Positions 40,378 to 48,055 of a DNA stretch of 64,000 nt are shown here, in pieces. The stretch is taken from assembly GCF_036203305.1 (NCBI RefSeq), contig NZ_CP108131.1:7874001-7938000 (forward strand), read 5' to 3'. This stretch comes from Streptomyces sp. NBC_00190 (GTDB taxonomy: Bacteria > Actinomycetota > Actinomycetes > Streptomycetales > Streptomycetaceae). The notes below the pieces were generated by a model. The model was given only the letters and a program-made list of their open reading frames with translations, was not told the DNA's origin and ran no database searches. Both the position numbers and the translations under genes were made by a program. The number at the start of each line of letters is the position of its first letter. Position 1 is the first letter of the stretch.

Positions 40378-41487
40378 GTGAAGCTGCAGTTCCTCGATCC
40401 GCTCTACGCCCATCCCGGCCCCGTCGCCTCGGTGTATCTCGACACCTCCCGTGACCTGGACGACGCCGACCGGGCCGTGGAACTGCGATGGCACGACCTC
40501 CGCAAGAGCCTGCTGGCCCACGACGCCGACCGGGCCACGGTCGACGCGATCGGCGGCGCCGTCGGCACGGGCCGCGAGGTGGCCGGACGGCACGGCCAGG
40601 CCGTCTTCGCCGCCCACGGGGAGCTCGTCCTCGCCGAGTGCCTCCCGGAGCCCCCGGCCCGTGACACGGCGCTGTACGGCATGCTGCCCGACACGCTGTC
40701 GCTCGCCCTTCAGCACACCCCGGACATCCCGTACGCGGTGGTCATCCTGCACCGCGTGCACGTCCCCGAGCACACCGGCGGGCACCCCGGCGCGGACGAG
40801 GAGCTCGAGATCGACTGCGAGAGCGGCCGGTGGCCGACGAGCCGCGTCGCGCCGGGGGCGCGCTCCCGCCGGCGGATACCGGTGGACGGCTGGCCCGGGG
40901 AGGTCGAGCGGCTCGTCGGGGAACTGGTGACCGGGATGGACGAGACGGGTACCGAGATGGTCGTGGTGGCCGGGGACCCGTGGGCCGTCAACAGCCTCAT
41001 GAGGGCCGCACCGAGCCGGCTGCACGGCGCGCTCGTGAAGCTCAAGGACGGGCAGCACCGCCGACGGGAGACCGGCCGGGCCCTTCTGGAGGAGGAGCTC
41101 GCCATCCTGCTCGACGGCAGGCTCTGCGATCGCGACAGGCACCAGGTGGACACCTTCCTCGCGCAACGCGCCCGCCACCCGGAGTACGTCGAAGGACTCG
41201 CCGCCGTGGTGGCCGCCCTCCAGCGCGGGCAGGCCCAGACCCTGATCCTCAGCCGGCCCGTACGGCTCGACCGGCACCTGTGGGTCGGCGCCGCCCCCGT
41301 CCACCTGGCTCTGACGGGCGAGGAGCTGAGCGCCTTCGGCCTGCACTACTACTGGGAGGAGCCGGCACCCGGCGCGGCCTTGATCCGCGCGGCGGCGGGA
41401 ACCCAGGCCGACCTGATCTCCGTACCGGACGAAGAGCTGCCGCTCGAAGACGGCGTCGCGGTGGCCCTCCGTTACACGGGCTCGTGA
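40378..41487 (+). CDS. baeRF-type (Vms1/eRF1-like) protein
   Basis: A 369-residue soluble protein of the bacterial/archaeal eRF1-like family: FLDPLYAHPGPVASVYLDTSRDLDDADRA at the start; YAVVILHRVHVPEHTGGHPG in the middle domain; and a C-terminal domain with LVKLKDGQHRRRETGRALLEEE and DRDRHQVDTFLAQRARHPEY. The family is related to eRF1 and Vms1 and is thought to act on stalled ribosomes or tRNA; in Streptomyces it often neighbours stress genes. GGGAGGAAG precedes the GTG at 40378. It is followed by a strong hairpin and faces a CsbD stress protein gene. Confidence 0.85.
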   Translation: MKLQFLDPLYAHPGPVASVYLDTSRDLDDADRAVELRWHDLRKSLLAHDADRATVDAIGGAVGTGREVAGRHGQAVFAAHGELVLAECLPEPPARDTALYGMLPDTLSLALQHTPDIPYAVVILHRVHVPEHTGGHPGADEELEIDCESGRWPTSRVAPGARSRRRIPVDGWPGEVERLVGELVTGMDETGTEMVVVAGDPWAVNSLMRAAPSRLHGALVKLKDGQHRRRETGRALLEEELAILLDGRLCDRDRHQVDTFLAQRARHPEYVEGLAAVVAALQRGQAQTLILSRPVRLDRHLWVGAAPVHLALTGEELSAFGLHYYWEEPAPGAALIRAAAGTQADLISVPDEELPLEDGVAVALRYTGS

Positions 41488-41554
41488 CCACCGCCGCACG
41501 GGCCCATGACGGCCGGCCCGGGGCTGCTCATGTCGCCCTCCCGCGTCATGAGGC

Positions 41555-41580
41555 CGCCCCCGGGCATCGGCCCGGGGGCG
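41555..41580. terminator. Strong bidirectional terminator
   Basis: CGCCCCCGGGC-ATCG-GCCCGGGGGCG: an 11-bp perfect GC stem with a tetraloop in the 139-bp gap between the convergent baeRF and CsbD genes. Confidence 0.8.
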
Positions 41581-41626
41581 CCGTCGTGAGGGAGGAGCGG
41601 GCTTGCGCACCCGCCTGCCACACCCG

Positions 41627-41800
41627 CTAGTCCTCCAAGGTGTCCTTGATCTTCTCCTTGGCCGCGCGGGCGTCGCCCTTGGCCTGCTCCCCACGACCTT
41701 TCGCGGTGAGGCTCTCGTTGCCGACGGTGCGGCCCACGGTCTCCTTGGCCTTGCCCTTTGCCTGTTCCTTCTTGGCCTTCATCTTCTCTTCGCCCGACAC
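41627..41800 (-). CDS. CsbD-family stress protein
   Basis: A 57-residue charged protein, MSGEEKMKAKKEQAKGKAKE, then TVGRTVGNESLTAKGRGEQA and KGDARAAKEKIKDTLED. The repeated A-K-G-K/KG-x-x-K-x2-A pattern and length match CsbD, a small protein under general stress sigma control in Bacillus; here it is probably similar, with no known biochemical activity. The GTG at 41800 has GGGAG seven bases upstream and keeps the usual family length. It faces the baeRF gene across a strong terminator. Confidence 0.92.
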   Translation of the reverse strand: MSGEEKMKAKKEQAKGKAKETVGRTVGNESLTAKGRGEQAKGDARAAKEKIKDTLED

Positions 41801-41935
41801 GATCCACTCCCATCGTTTGGAACCTCTTACTCCGCTGCGCCTAACCCGTTCGGGCCCCTCCAAACGCTCCCGGTCTCCGCAGTCCGAACCGTGGGTCGGG
41901 CGGCCTCCCGGCCGCCTTGCTCCTACGCTCGAAAC

Positions 41936-42253
41936 GTGACCGAGAACGAGATCAAGCTCAAGGCCATCGCCGCCCTCACAGCCCTGCGCGGCGGCGCCGA
42001 GGAAGGATTCGTGTCCGATCTGCTCGGCGAGGTGATCCCCGACGAGTTCATCGTTCCGGCTTCCGCGGGACCCGAGGAGGCCGGGCTGTCGGTGCTGAGC
42101 CAGCTCTCCGAGCCCCTCAGCGCACTGATCAGCGGATTCATCCTCGCCTTCGAGTCGGTGGCCGACGCCTACGACGAGATGGACCCGGAGCGGCCCACCG
42201 AGCAGGTCCTCCAAGAAGTGGCGCTCGAACTCGCCCGGGACGACACCGAGTGA
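41936..42253 (+). CDS. Hypothetical acidic protein, 105 aa
   Basis: Reads from the GTG at 41936: MTENEIKLKAIAALTALRGG, then an acidic, mostly helical sequence ending ALELARDDTE. No signal or membrane segment, though SALISGFILAFESVADAY is partly hydrophobic and helical. TACGCT at 41923-41928 resembles a -10 box, which would put the transcript start at the GTG (leaderless). Family not recognised. It is divergent from csbD with 135 bp between and 86 bp upstream of a frameshifted gene. Confidence 0.6.
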   Translation: MTENEIKLKAIAALTALRGGAEEGFVSDLLGEVIPDEFIVPASAGPEEAGLSVLSQLSEPLSALISGFILAFESVADAYDEMDPERPTEQVLQEVALELARDDTE

Positions 42254-42339
42254 GGTAACCGCACGCGGTGGCCGCGTACTCGTCGGTACAGTCGGCACCC
42301 TGGCCGACGCCCCCGACCACGACCTGCCGAAGGTGCACG

Positions 42340-42722
42340 ATGAGTCTGGAAGCGCAGATCAACTCCGCCGCCCGGGCGGCCGACGGCGCGAGCCACTGGC
42401 GTCCGCGGCTGTTCGCCGCGGGCGACCCCGGGCAACGGTCGGATCTGACCGGGATACTGGCCCGCGGTGAGGCGACGGCGGTGCGGGACACCCTGTACCT
42501 CTTGGCCCGCGTCGAGCGCGGCGACGGCGGCGGACTCGACGCGACGGAAACCGCCACCCTGCACAGCTGCGCAAGCGGCTTTCCGCCCTCGTCCCGCGGC
42601 ACCCGGGCGAGACCGAACTGCTCCTGTTCCGGCTCTCCTACGCCCCACCGCCCACGGCGCGCGCCCTGCGCCGGGGCGTCAACACCGTACTCCGCTTCGA
42701 CGACCCCGACCGGCGCCGCTGA
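42340..42722 (+). pseudogene. Small helical protein gene broken by a frameshift near 42560
   Basis: The frame from the ATG at 42340 (MSLEAQINSAARAADGASHW) is good until about DATETATLH near 42564. From 42561 the +2 frame takes over with AQLRKRLSALVPRHPGETEL, then LLFRLSYAPPP and RFDDPDRRR, stopping at 42720-42722 with clean GC-rich third positions; the original frame becomes Cys/Ser/Pro-rich there. DNA at the join, CTGCACAGCTG, equals an intact CTGCACGCACAGCTG with one GCAC unit lost, a simple 4-bp slip. Joined, the protein would be about 128 residues, all-helical, family unknown. A sequencing error is possible. Confidence 0.6.
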
Positions 42723-42787
42723 CGTCGAGCGCCGGACCCCGTCCGCCGGTCACCCGGGCCTGCGCGCCGAGGCCCAGCGGGTTCGCC

Positions 42788-43663
42788 TCAGGGCGCCAGG
42801 AACCCGGTGAGCGCTGTTGCGACCGTCTCCGGATCCTCCAGTTGCGGGTAATGTCCGACGGCCGGAGGCCCGGCGAGCTCCACGACGTGGGCCCGCGGCA
42901 TGCGCGCCCGGACCCGGGCGAGTACGTGCGCGCCGCTGATCGGGTCGGCAGGCCCCCACACGAACAGCGTGGGCCCGGAAAAGCCCTCCAGGGCCGAGGT
43001 CCAGCGCGCGGCGTGCCGACGGCGCTCGTCGATGTACCGCAGCAGTCTCGGGGCGAGGCGGTGGCCGCCGGCGCGGGACGCCGCCGCCCACAGGTCGCGC
43101 ACGTCCTCGTCGTGGACCGGCCGTCCCAGCACCCCGCGCAGGGTCGCGGCGAACCGCCGCTCCGTGGTGAGGGGCGCGAGCAGCGGCCCCAGCGGGCCGT
43201 GCAGCAGGCGCTGGATCGGCACGGGGCGGTGCAGATCGGGATAGAGCCCGCCGTTCAGCCAGGCCATGCGGGCGATCCGGGCCGGGTCGCGGGCCAGCAG
43301 TTCCTGGCCGACGCTCACCCCGTAGTCGTGCGCGACCAGGGCGGTGCTGCCGATCCCGTACCGGCGCCAGACCTCCTCGACGAGAGAGGCCTGGTCGAGC
43401 ACCGAGTAGCGGTGGCGTCGGGGCTTGTCGCTCTCCCCGAAGCCGAGCAGGTCCAGCGTGGTGACCCGGAGTCCGGCCGCGACGAGGGCCGGGACCACGG
43501 CCGCCCAGTCGTGGGAGGAGGTCGGGAAGCCGTGGACGAGGGTGACGGGCGCGCCGTGCGCGAGCCCGTCCTGGCGTACGAAGACCGAGTGACCGCCGAT
43601 CCGCACGGTGCCGCCGCCCTCGGTCCAGCGGCGCAGCGGCGGCAGGACCCGGTCGCCGGTCAT
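42788..43663 (-). CDS. Alpha/beta hydrolase, epoxide hydrolase/haloalkane dehalogenase-like
   Basis: A 291-residue hydrolase. TLVHGFPTSSHDWAAVVPAL gives the oxyanion loop, and LVAHDYGVSVGQEL puts an Asp in the nucleophile elbow (GHDWG-type) rather than Ser, as in epoxide hydrolases and dehalogenases. The C-terminal His lies in AVGHYPQLEDPE. A helical cap sits between about 120 and 210. It would open an epoxide or displace a halide through an aspartyl ester. The ATG overlaps the upstream TetR stop (ATGA), so it is the last gene of an aldolase-TetR-hydrolase operon. Confidence 0.88.
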   Translation of the reverse strand: MTGDRVLPPLRRWTEGGGTVRIGGHSVFVRQDGLAHGAPVTLVHGFPTSSHDWAAVVPALVAAGLRVTTLDLLGFGESDKPRRHRYSVLDQASLVEEVWRRYGIGSTALVAHDYGVSVGQELLARDPARIARMAWLNGGLYPDLHRPVPIQRLLHGPLGPLLAPLTTERRFAATLRGVLGRPVHDEDVRDLWAAASRAGGHRLAPRLLRYIDERRRHAARWTSALEGFSGPTLFVWGPADPISGAHVLARVRARMPRAHVVELAGPPAVGHYPQLEDPETVATALTGFLAP

Positions 43664-44403
43664 CCAGAGGCCTCCTCGGCGTGCAGGTGGCTCAGCCCGT
43701 GCAGCAGTGTCCGCAGGCCGAACTCGAACTCGGCCTCGGAGTCGAGTGAGTTGAGCAGTTCGGCGTGGCGGTGGACCACCGGGTGGGTGCGCGGGGAAAG
43801 GGAGGCGAACAGGTCGGCCATCGCGGCACGCTGTCCGGCGGTGCGCGCCGCGCCGCCGGAGTCGAGGACCGCGGCACCGATCACGAAGTGGGTGACCGTG
43901 AGGTAGACGTGGACGGCCGACCGGGGCGACCACCCGTGGGCGAGGAGCTGCTCGAGGGCGTGCTCACGGGCTCGCAGGGCATGGGGACCCAGCAACTGAC
44001 CGGTGGTCAGCAGCGGGACGACCGCAGGGTGCGCCGCGAGGACCCGGCGGAACTCCCGGGCCCCGCCTTCCAGACCGGCCCGCCAGTCCCCGTCGAGCGA
44101 GGGCAGCCGGATCTCGCCCAGCATGTGGTCGACGGTCGCGATCAACAGCTCCTCCCGGCTCGCGACGTGCCGGTACAGGGAGGTGTGGCGGACCTGGAGG
44201 TGGTCGCCGAGCCGGCGCATCGTGAGCGCCTCCAGGCCCTCACGGTCGGCCAGTTCGAGCGCTCCCGCGGTGATCCGGTCGAGCGTCAGCCCGCCCTCGC
44301 GGGGCCTGCGGCGGTCGCGTTCCGCGTAGCGGGCCTGCCACCACGCGGGGGATCCGGGCTCCTGGCGGGCGGCGGTGGCTTCGGCTTCGGGCTGGGGTGT
44401 CAT
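43660..44403 (-). CDS. TetR-family regulator (C-terminal TetR_C type)
   Basis: A 247-residue regulator with a charged N-terminal tail of about 40 residues, then the DNA-binding domain LTLDRITAGALELADREGLE, ALTMRRLGDHLQVRHTSLYR and HVASREELL. The helical core contains the pattern of tetracycline-repressor-type C domains (VYLTVTHFVIGAAVLDSG). It is encoded between its aldolase and hydrolase partners, 9 bp after the former and overlapping the latter, so it is very probably the repressor of this operon, acting on the paired dyads at 45342-45384. Confidence 0.9.
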   Translation of the reverse strand: MTPQPEAEATAARQEPGSPAWWQARYAERDRRRPREGGLTLDRITAGALELADREGLEALTMRRLGDHLQVRHTSLYRHVASREELLIATVDHMLGEIRLPSLDGDWRAGLEGGAREFRRVLAAHPAVVPLLTTGQLLGPHALRAREHALEQLLAHGWSPRSAVHVYLTVTHFVIGAAVLDSGGAARTAGQRAAMADLFASLSPRTHPVVHRHAELLNSLDSEAEFEFGLRTLLHGLSHLHAEEASG

Positions 44404-44412
44404 GGATGGCGC

Positions 44413-45306
44413 CTACTCGAAGAGGTCGGGTTCCGTGCGGACGATCTCGTCCCAGAGGGGCTGGAAGGAGAACCAGCCCGCGAGCGGGAACCCGGTCTGG
44501 TCCCGGGTGTGCCGGGCGGCCTCGGGGTCGATCAGGTGCGGAGTGCCCGCGGCTTCCGCCAGGAGCTGCGCCTGGGCGCTGCGCTCCATGGAGATGAACC
44601 ACCAGGCCGCTTCGTCGACGGATTCGCCGACGGTGAAGATGCCGTGGTTCTGGTGGATGACGGCCCTGTGCGGCCCCAGCCCGGCGGCGAGCTGCCGGCC
44701 GGCCTCCTCCTCGACCACCACGGCACCGGCGCCGTCCCGGTGGACGGTGTGCTGCTCGTACAGGGCGCACGCGTCCTGGGTGATCGGGTCCAGCAGGCGT
44801 CCCAGGCTGGAGAAGGCCTTCCCGTGGAGGGCGTGGGCGTGACAGGCGGCGACCACGTCGGGACGGGCGGCGTGGATGGCGGAATGGATCACGAATCCGG
44901 CCCGGTTGACCGGGCGCCTGCCGTGGCGGACCTGTCCCTCGTGGTCGACGAGGATCAGGTCGGAGACCCGGACGTGCCGGAAGGACATGCCGAACGGGTT
45001 GACCCAGAACATGTCCGGGTACTCGGGGTCGCGCACGGTGATGTGCCCGGCGACCCCTTCGGAGAAGCCGAGGCGACCGAAGACGCGGCAGGCGCCGGCG
45101 AGCCGCTGTTTGCGGTGCTCGCGCTCCCGCGCGGGATCGGTGAACACGGGCGGCAGGGGCAGTTCGAGGTTCTCCTGCCGCGGGAGGAACGCGCTGCCGC
45201 GCAGCCCTTGCCCGCCGCCGTCCCCCGGAGCGGCTCCCGTCGCCGGGCCCGTCCTCGCGTCCGTCGCCGTGTCCGGCTTCGCGTCCGTCCCGTCGTGCCC
45301 TTGCAT
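44413..45306 (-). CDS. Class II aldolase/adducin-family protein
   Basis: A 297-residue protein. After a Gly/Ala/Thr/Asp-rich tail (about 50 residues), the class II fold appears: RLAGACRVFGRLGFSEGVAG and HITVRDPEYPDMFWVNPFGM, then VNRAGFVIHSAIHAARPDVV, AACHAHALHGKAFSSLG and IHQNHGIFTVGESV, which supply the zinc His residues. Members cleave sugar-phosphate aldols or act on related hydroxy-acids; Streptomyces members of this branch are uncharacterised. The start at 45306 is chosen from sequence; frames upstream cross a tandem operator. It leads the aldolase-TetR-hydrolase operon. Confidence 0.85.
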   Translation of the reverse strand: MQGHDGTDAKPDTATDARTGPATGAAPGDGGGQGLRGSAFLPRQENLELPLPPVFTDPAREREHRKQRLAGACRVFGRLGFSEGVAGHITVRDPEYPDMFWVNPFGMSFRHVRVSDLILVDHEGQVRHGRRPVNRAGFVIHSAIHAARPDVVAACHAHALHGKAFSSLGRLLDPITQDACALYEQHTVHRDGAGAVVVEEEAGRQLAAGLGPHRAVIHQNHGIFTVGESVDEAAWWFISMERSAQAQLLAEAAGTPHLIDPEAARHTRDQTGFPLAGWFSFQPLWDEIVRTEPDLFE

Positions 45307-45341
45307 GCCCGTCGCCTCGTCCACGCCCCGCCTCACTCCGA

Positions 45342-45384
45342 TGTGCGTCCGTTGGACGCACATAATGAGTCCATTGGACGCACA
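45342..45384. promoter_or_regulatory. Tandem operators before the aldolase operon
   Basis: TGTGCGTCC-GTT-GGACGCACA (45342-45362) is a perfect 21-bp dyad. It is followed at once by AATGAGTCC-ATT-GGACGCACA (45364-45384), with identical right half and a left half matching at six of nine. Centres are 22 bp apart, two helical turns. The start of the aldolase gene is 36 bases away. The operon's own TetR protein is the likely binder. Confidence 0.8.
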
Positions 45385-45427
45385 GCGCAAGACCCGGGTC
45401 GGCCGCCGGTGCCTGGTGCGGCGGTGG

Positions 45428-46054
45428 TCAGCCGACCCCGTACCGCGCCTCGATGCCCGCGATCACCAGGCGCAGGCCTTCCTCGAAGCCCGCGTCGAAG
45501 TCCTGGAAGAGGTCGGCGCCCGCGGCTGCGGCGAGGGGGAAGTCGCCCATGCGTGCGGCGCGTTCGTCGACGTCGTAGCCCTCCCTGCGCTCGCCCGGGA
45601 GCGACTCGACGCCCTGTTCCTCGGTGACGAAGCCGAGGGTGAAGAAGTAGGCCGTGGAAGTGGCCCGGACGGCGGCGGACAGTTCGAAGCCGGCCTCCAC
45701 CAGGGCGCGGAGGTTCTCTTCCATCTGGACCGCGTGCTCGGTGCCGGTGAAGCGCGATCCGCTGAAGACCTTCGCGCCGTCGCGGTAGCCGAGCAGCGCG
45801 GTGCGCAGGCCTCGATTGACGTCCAGGAGCCGCTGCTGCCAGGTGGCGCCCGGGGTGAGCCGCGAGTCGGCGACCATCCGGCGGTACATCTCCGTCGCCA
45901 TCTCGTCGAGCAGTTCCTGCTTGTTCTTGAAGTGCCAGTACAGGGCCGGCGCCTGGACGTTCAGCTCCTTGGCGATGGCCCGCAGGGTGAGCCCGTCGAG
46001 TCCGGCGTCGTTCAGCAGCCTCAGGCCGGTCGCGACGGCCTGCTTCTTGTCCAT
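45428..46054 (-). CDS. TetR-family regulator (tetracycline-repressor type)
   Basis: A 208-residue regulator with a textbook DNA-binding domain: MDKKQAVATGLRLLNDAGLD, GLTLRAIAKELNVQAPALYW and HFKNKQELLDEMATEM. The core resembles the TetR_C domain (VQMEENLRALVEAGFELSAA). Start choice: the ATG at 46054; a GTG at 46078 adds eight residues and could be a leaderless start. It is divergent from an FAD monooxygenase, with two identical dyads (CTTAAC-N3-GTTAAG) between, so it should repress itself and that gene and release on binding the enzyme's substrate. Confidence 0.9.
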   Translation of the reverse strand: MDKKQAVATGLRLLNDAGLDGLTLRAIAKELNVQAPALYWHFKNKQELLDEMATEMYRRMVADSRLTPGATWQQRLLDVNRGLRTALLGYRDGAKVFSGSRFTGTEHAVQMEENLRALVEAGFELSAAVRATSTAYFFTLGFVTEEQGVESLPGERREGYDVDERAARMGDFPLAAAAGADLFQDFDAGFEEGLRLVIAGIEARYGVG

Positions 46055-46087
46055 CTTGGGGGATTTCCGGGTAACCACGCTTGACAG

Positions 46088-46138
46088 CTTAACACCGTTA
46101 AGGGCACTCTCTGGGGCATGGAACTTAACGCTGTTAAG
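46088..46138. promoter_or_regulatory. Paired TetR operators in a divergent promoter
   Basis: CTTAAC-ACC-GTTAAG (46088-46102) and CTTAAC-GCT-GTTAAG (46124-46138) are exact 15-bp dyads with the same arms and centres 36 bp apart. The first lies before the TetR gene. The second overlaps the AAGGAG ribosome site of the monooxygenase gene (46135-46140), so repressor binding could also block its transcription. Confidence 0.85.
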
Positions 46139-46147
46139 GAGAATGTC

Positions 46148-47560
46148 GTGGACACGGACGTACTGATCGTCGGAGCGGGCCCCGCCGGCCTCGCGCTCGC
46201 CGTCGACCTCGCCCGGCGCGGGGTGCGGGCCCTCCTCGTGGAACGGGCGGTCGGGCTCTTCCCCGGATCGCGGGGCAAGGGTCTTCAGCCCCGCACGCTG
46301 GAGGTCCTCGACGACCTCGGCCTGCACCACGCGATCCGGGCCGCGGGCGCGTCCTACCCGGTCGGGATGATCTGGCAGGACGGCAACCGCCAGGGCGAGC
46401 ACCGGATGTTCGACGAGAGCGGGTCGAGCGAGGGCTCGCCGTACAGCGAAACCTGGATGGTGCCGCAGTGGCGCACCCAGGAGATCCTCTTCGCGCGGCT
46501 GACGGAGCTGGGCGCGGACGTCGCCTTCGGCCGGGAGCTGGTCGGGATCACGCAGGACCGGGGCGGCGTGACGGCCGAGTTCGCCTCCGGCGCCCCCGTC
46601 CGCGCACGCTACGCCGTCGCCGCCGACGGCGGCCGTTCCACCGTGCGGCGCGCCCTCGGGATCGGCATGACCGGCGAGACCGTGGACCCGAATCCGATGC
46701 TGGTGGCCGACGTCCGGATCACGGGGCTCGACCGTGACAACTGGCACGTCTTCCCGCCCGCCGACGGCAGGGGCTTCCTCGCGATCTGCCCGCTGGCCGG
46801 CACGGAGGACTTCCAGGTCGCGGCGCAGCTCCCGGCGGGCTCGGAGACAGACCTCTCCCTCGACGGCATCCGTGAGCTCGTCGCCGCGTACTCGCACCTC
46901 GCGCCCGACGCCGTGACCGAGGTGCGCTGGGCCTCGGACTTCCGGCCGCGGGCCGCGATGGCCGACCGGTTCCGCGAGGGCCGCGTCTTCCTCGTCGGGG
47001 ACGCCGCGCACGTCCACTCGCCCGCGGGCGGCCAGGGGCTCAACACCAGCGTCCAGGACGCGTACAACCTGGGCTGGAAGCTGGGCGCGGTGCTGAGCGG
47101 CGCGGCTCCCGAGTCCCTCCTCGACTCCTACGAGGAGGAGCGGCTGCCCATCGCCGCGGAAATGCTCGGCCTGTCCACCCGGGTCCACCGGGGCGAGGTC
47201 CGGCGCGGCGAAGCCACCAACCAGCTTGGCCTGGGCTACCGGGGCTCATCCCTCGCGGTGGAGACCCGCACCGGCCTGTCCGAGGATGTCCTGCGGGCGG
47301 GCGACCGGGCGCCGGACGGGATCCGCGGCGGCGTACGGCTCTTCGACGTGTTCCAGGGGCCGCACTGGACACTGCTGGCGGTCGGCACGGGCCCGGACCT
47401 GCCGGAGCTCCCCACCTGCCGTACCGCGCGGATCCCGTCGTACGAGCTGTACGGGGACGGGGTGTTCCTCGTCCGGCCCGACGGTTACGTCGGGTGGGCG
47501 GGCGAGACGGCCGAAGGAGCGAAGCGGTACGCGGCCCAGGTGGGCGTCCAGATGTGCTGA
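46148..47560 (+). CDS. FAD-dependent aromatic monooxygenase (group A)
   Basis: A 470-residue flavoprotein monooxygenase. FAD-binding GxGxxG is VLIVGAGPAGLALAVDLARR, the DG motif is AAADGGRSTVRRALG in altered form (VAADGGRSTV), and the GD motif is VFLVGDAAHVHSPAGGQGLN. It hydroxylates an aromatic or polyketide-like substrate with NAD(P)H and O2; rifampicin- and tetracycline-inactivating enzymes belong to the same group. The GTG at 46148 has AAGGAG seven bases upstream; the ATG at 46118 lies inside the operator region. With its dedicated TetR regulator it may be an inducible drug-inactivation or tailoring gene; the substrate is unknown. Confidence 0.9.
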   Translation: MDTDVLIVGAGPAGLALAVDLARRGVRALLVERAVGLFPGSRGKGLQPRTLEVLDDLGLHHAIRAAGASYPVGMIWQDGNRQGEHRMFDESGSSEGSPYSETWMVPQWRTQEILFARLTELGADVAFGRELVGITQDRGGVTAEFASGAPVRARYAVAADGGRSTVRRALGIGMTGETVDPNPMLVADVRITGLDRDNWHVFPPADGRGFLAICPLAGTEDFQVAAQLPAGSETDLSLDGIRELVAAYSHLAPDAVTEVRWASDFRPRAAMADRFREGRVFLVGDAAHVHSPAGGQGLNTSVQDAYNLGWKLGAVLSGAAPESLLDSYEEERLPIAAEMLGLSTRVHRGEVRRGEATNQLGLGYRGSSLAVETRTGLSEDVLRAGDRAPDGIRGGVRLFDVFQGPHWTLLAVGTGPDLPELPTCRTARIPSYELYGDGVFLVRPDGYVGWAGETAEGAKRYAAQVGVQMC

Positions 47561-47689
47561 CCGCGTCCGCTGCGCCGCGGAAAGGGAGAGCGGCGTTCGA
47601 GCCCGGCGGGCGCACGCCCTGTCCACCCGGGACGCCGCTGGGTACGGTGGCCGCGGCAATGGCCGTCGAGCGGCGGGGGGCACTCGGGT

Positions 47690-48055
47690 ATGCGCGTTCT
47701 GGCGGGGCGGTACGAACTGCTGCGGCTGGTGGGCCGAGGGGGCATGGGCGAGGTCTGGAAGGGCGTCGACCGCGAGCTCGGCCGTACCGTGGCCGTGAAG
47801 GTGTTACCCGTCGAACTCACCCGTCAGGAGGAGTTCCGCCAACGGTTCCGCCGCGAGGCACGGACCGGCGCGGCCCTCTCCCACCAGGGCGTGGCGACGC
47901 CGTACGACGTCGGCGAGGACGTCGACGGCGCCGAGGCCGTCCCGTTCCTGGTCATGGAGTACATCGACGGCCGGACCCTGGCCGACATCCTGCGCACGGG
48001 CCCGCTGCCGGTCGCACGGGCTGTGGCCATGGCCCGCGACGTCGCCGACACGTTG
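47690..48055 (+). pseudogene. Serine/threonine protein kinase, N-terminal remnant
   Basis: The kinase N-lobe is intact: LAGRYELLRLVGRGGMGEVW (Gly loop), TVAVKVLPVEL (ATP Lys), FLVMEYIDGRTLADIL (hinge) and RAVAMARDVADTL. The catalytic HRD and DFG motifs that should follow within 20 residues are missing. At about 48055 the sequence turns into the converging P450 gene, and the frame ends at 48118 after unrelated residues. The hallmark Gly-loop phrase is typical of actinobacterial PknB-type kinases. A TTA codon at 47804-47806, rare here, would need the bldA tRNA. Truncation is clear; function is lost. Confidence 0.75.
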
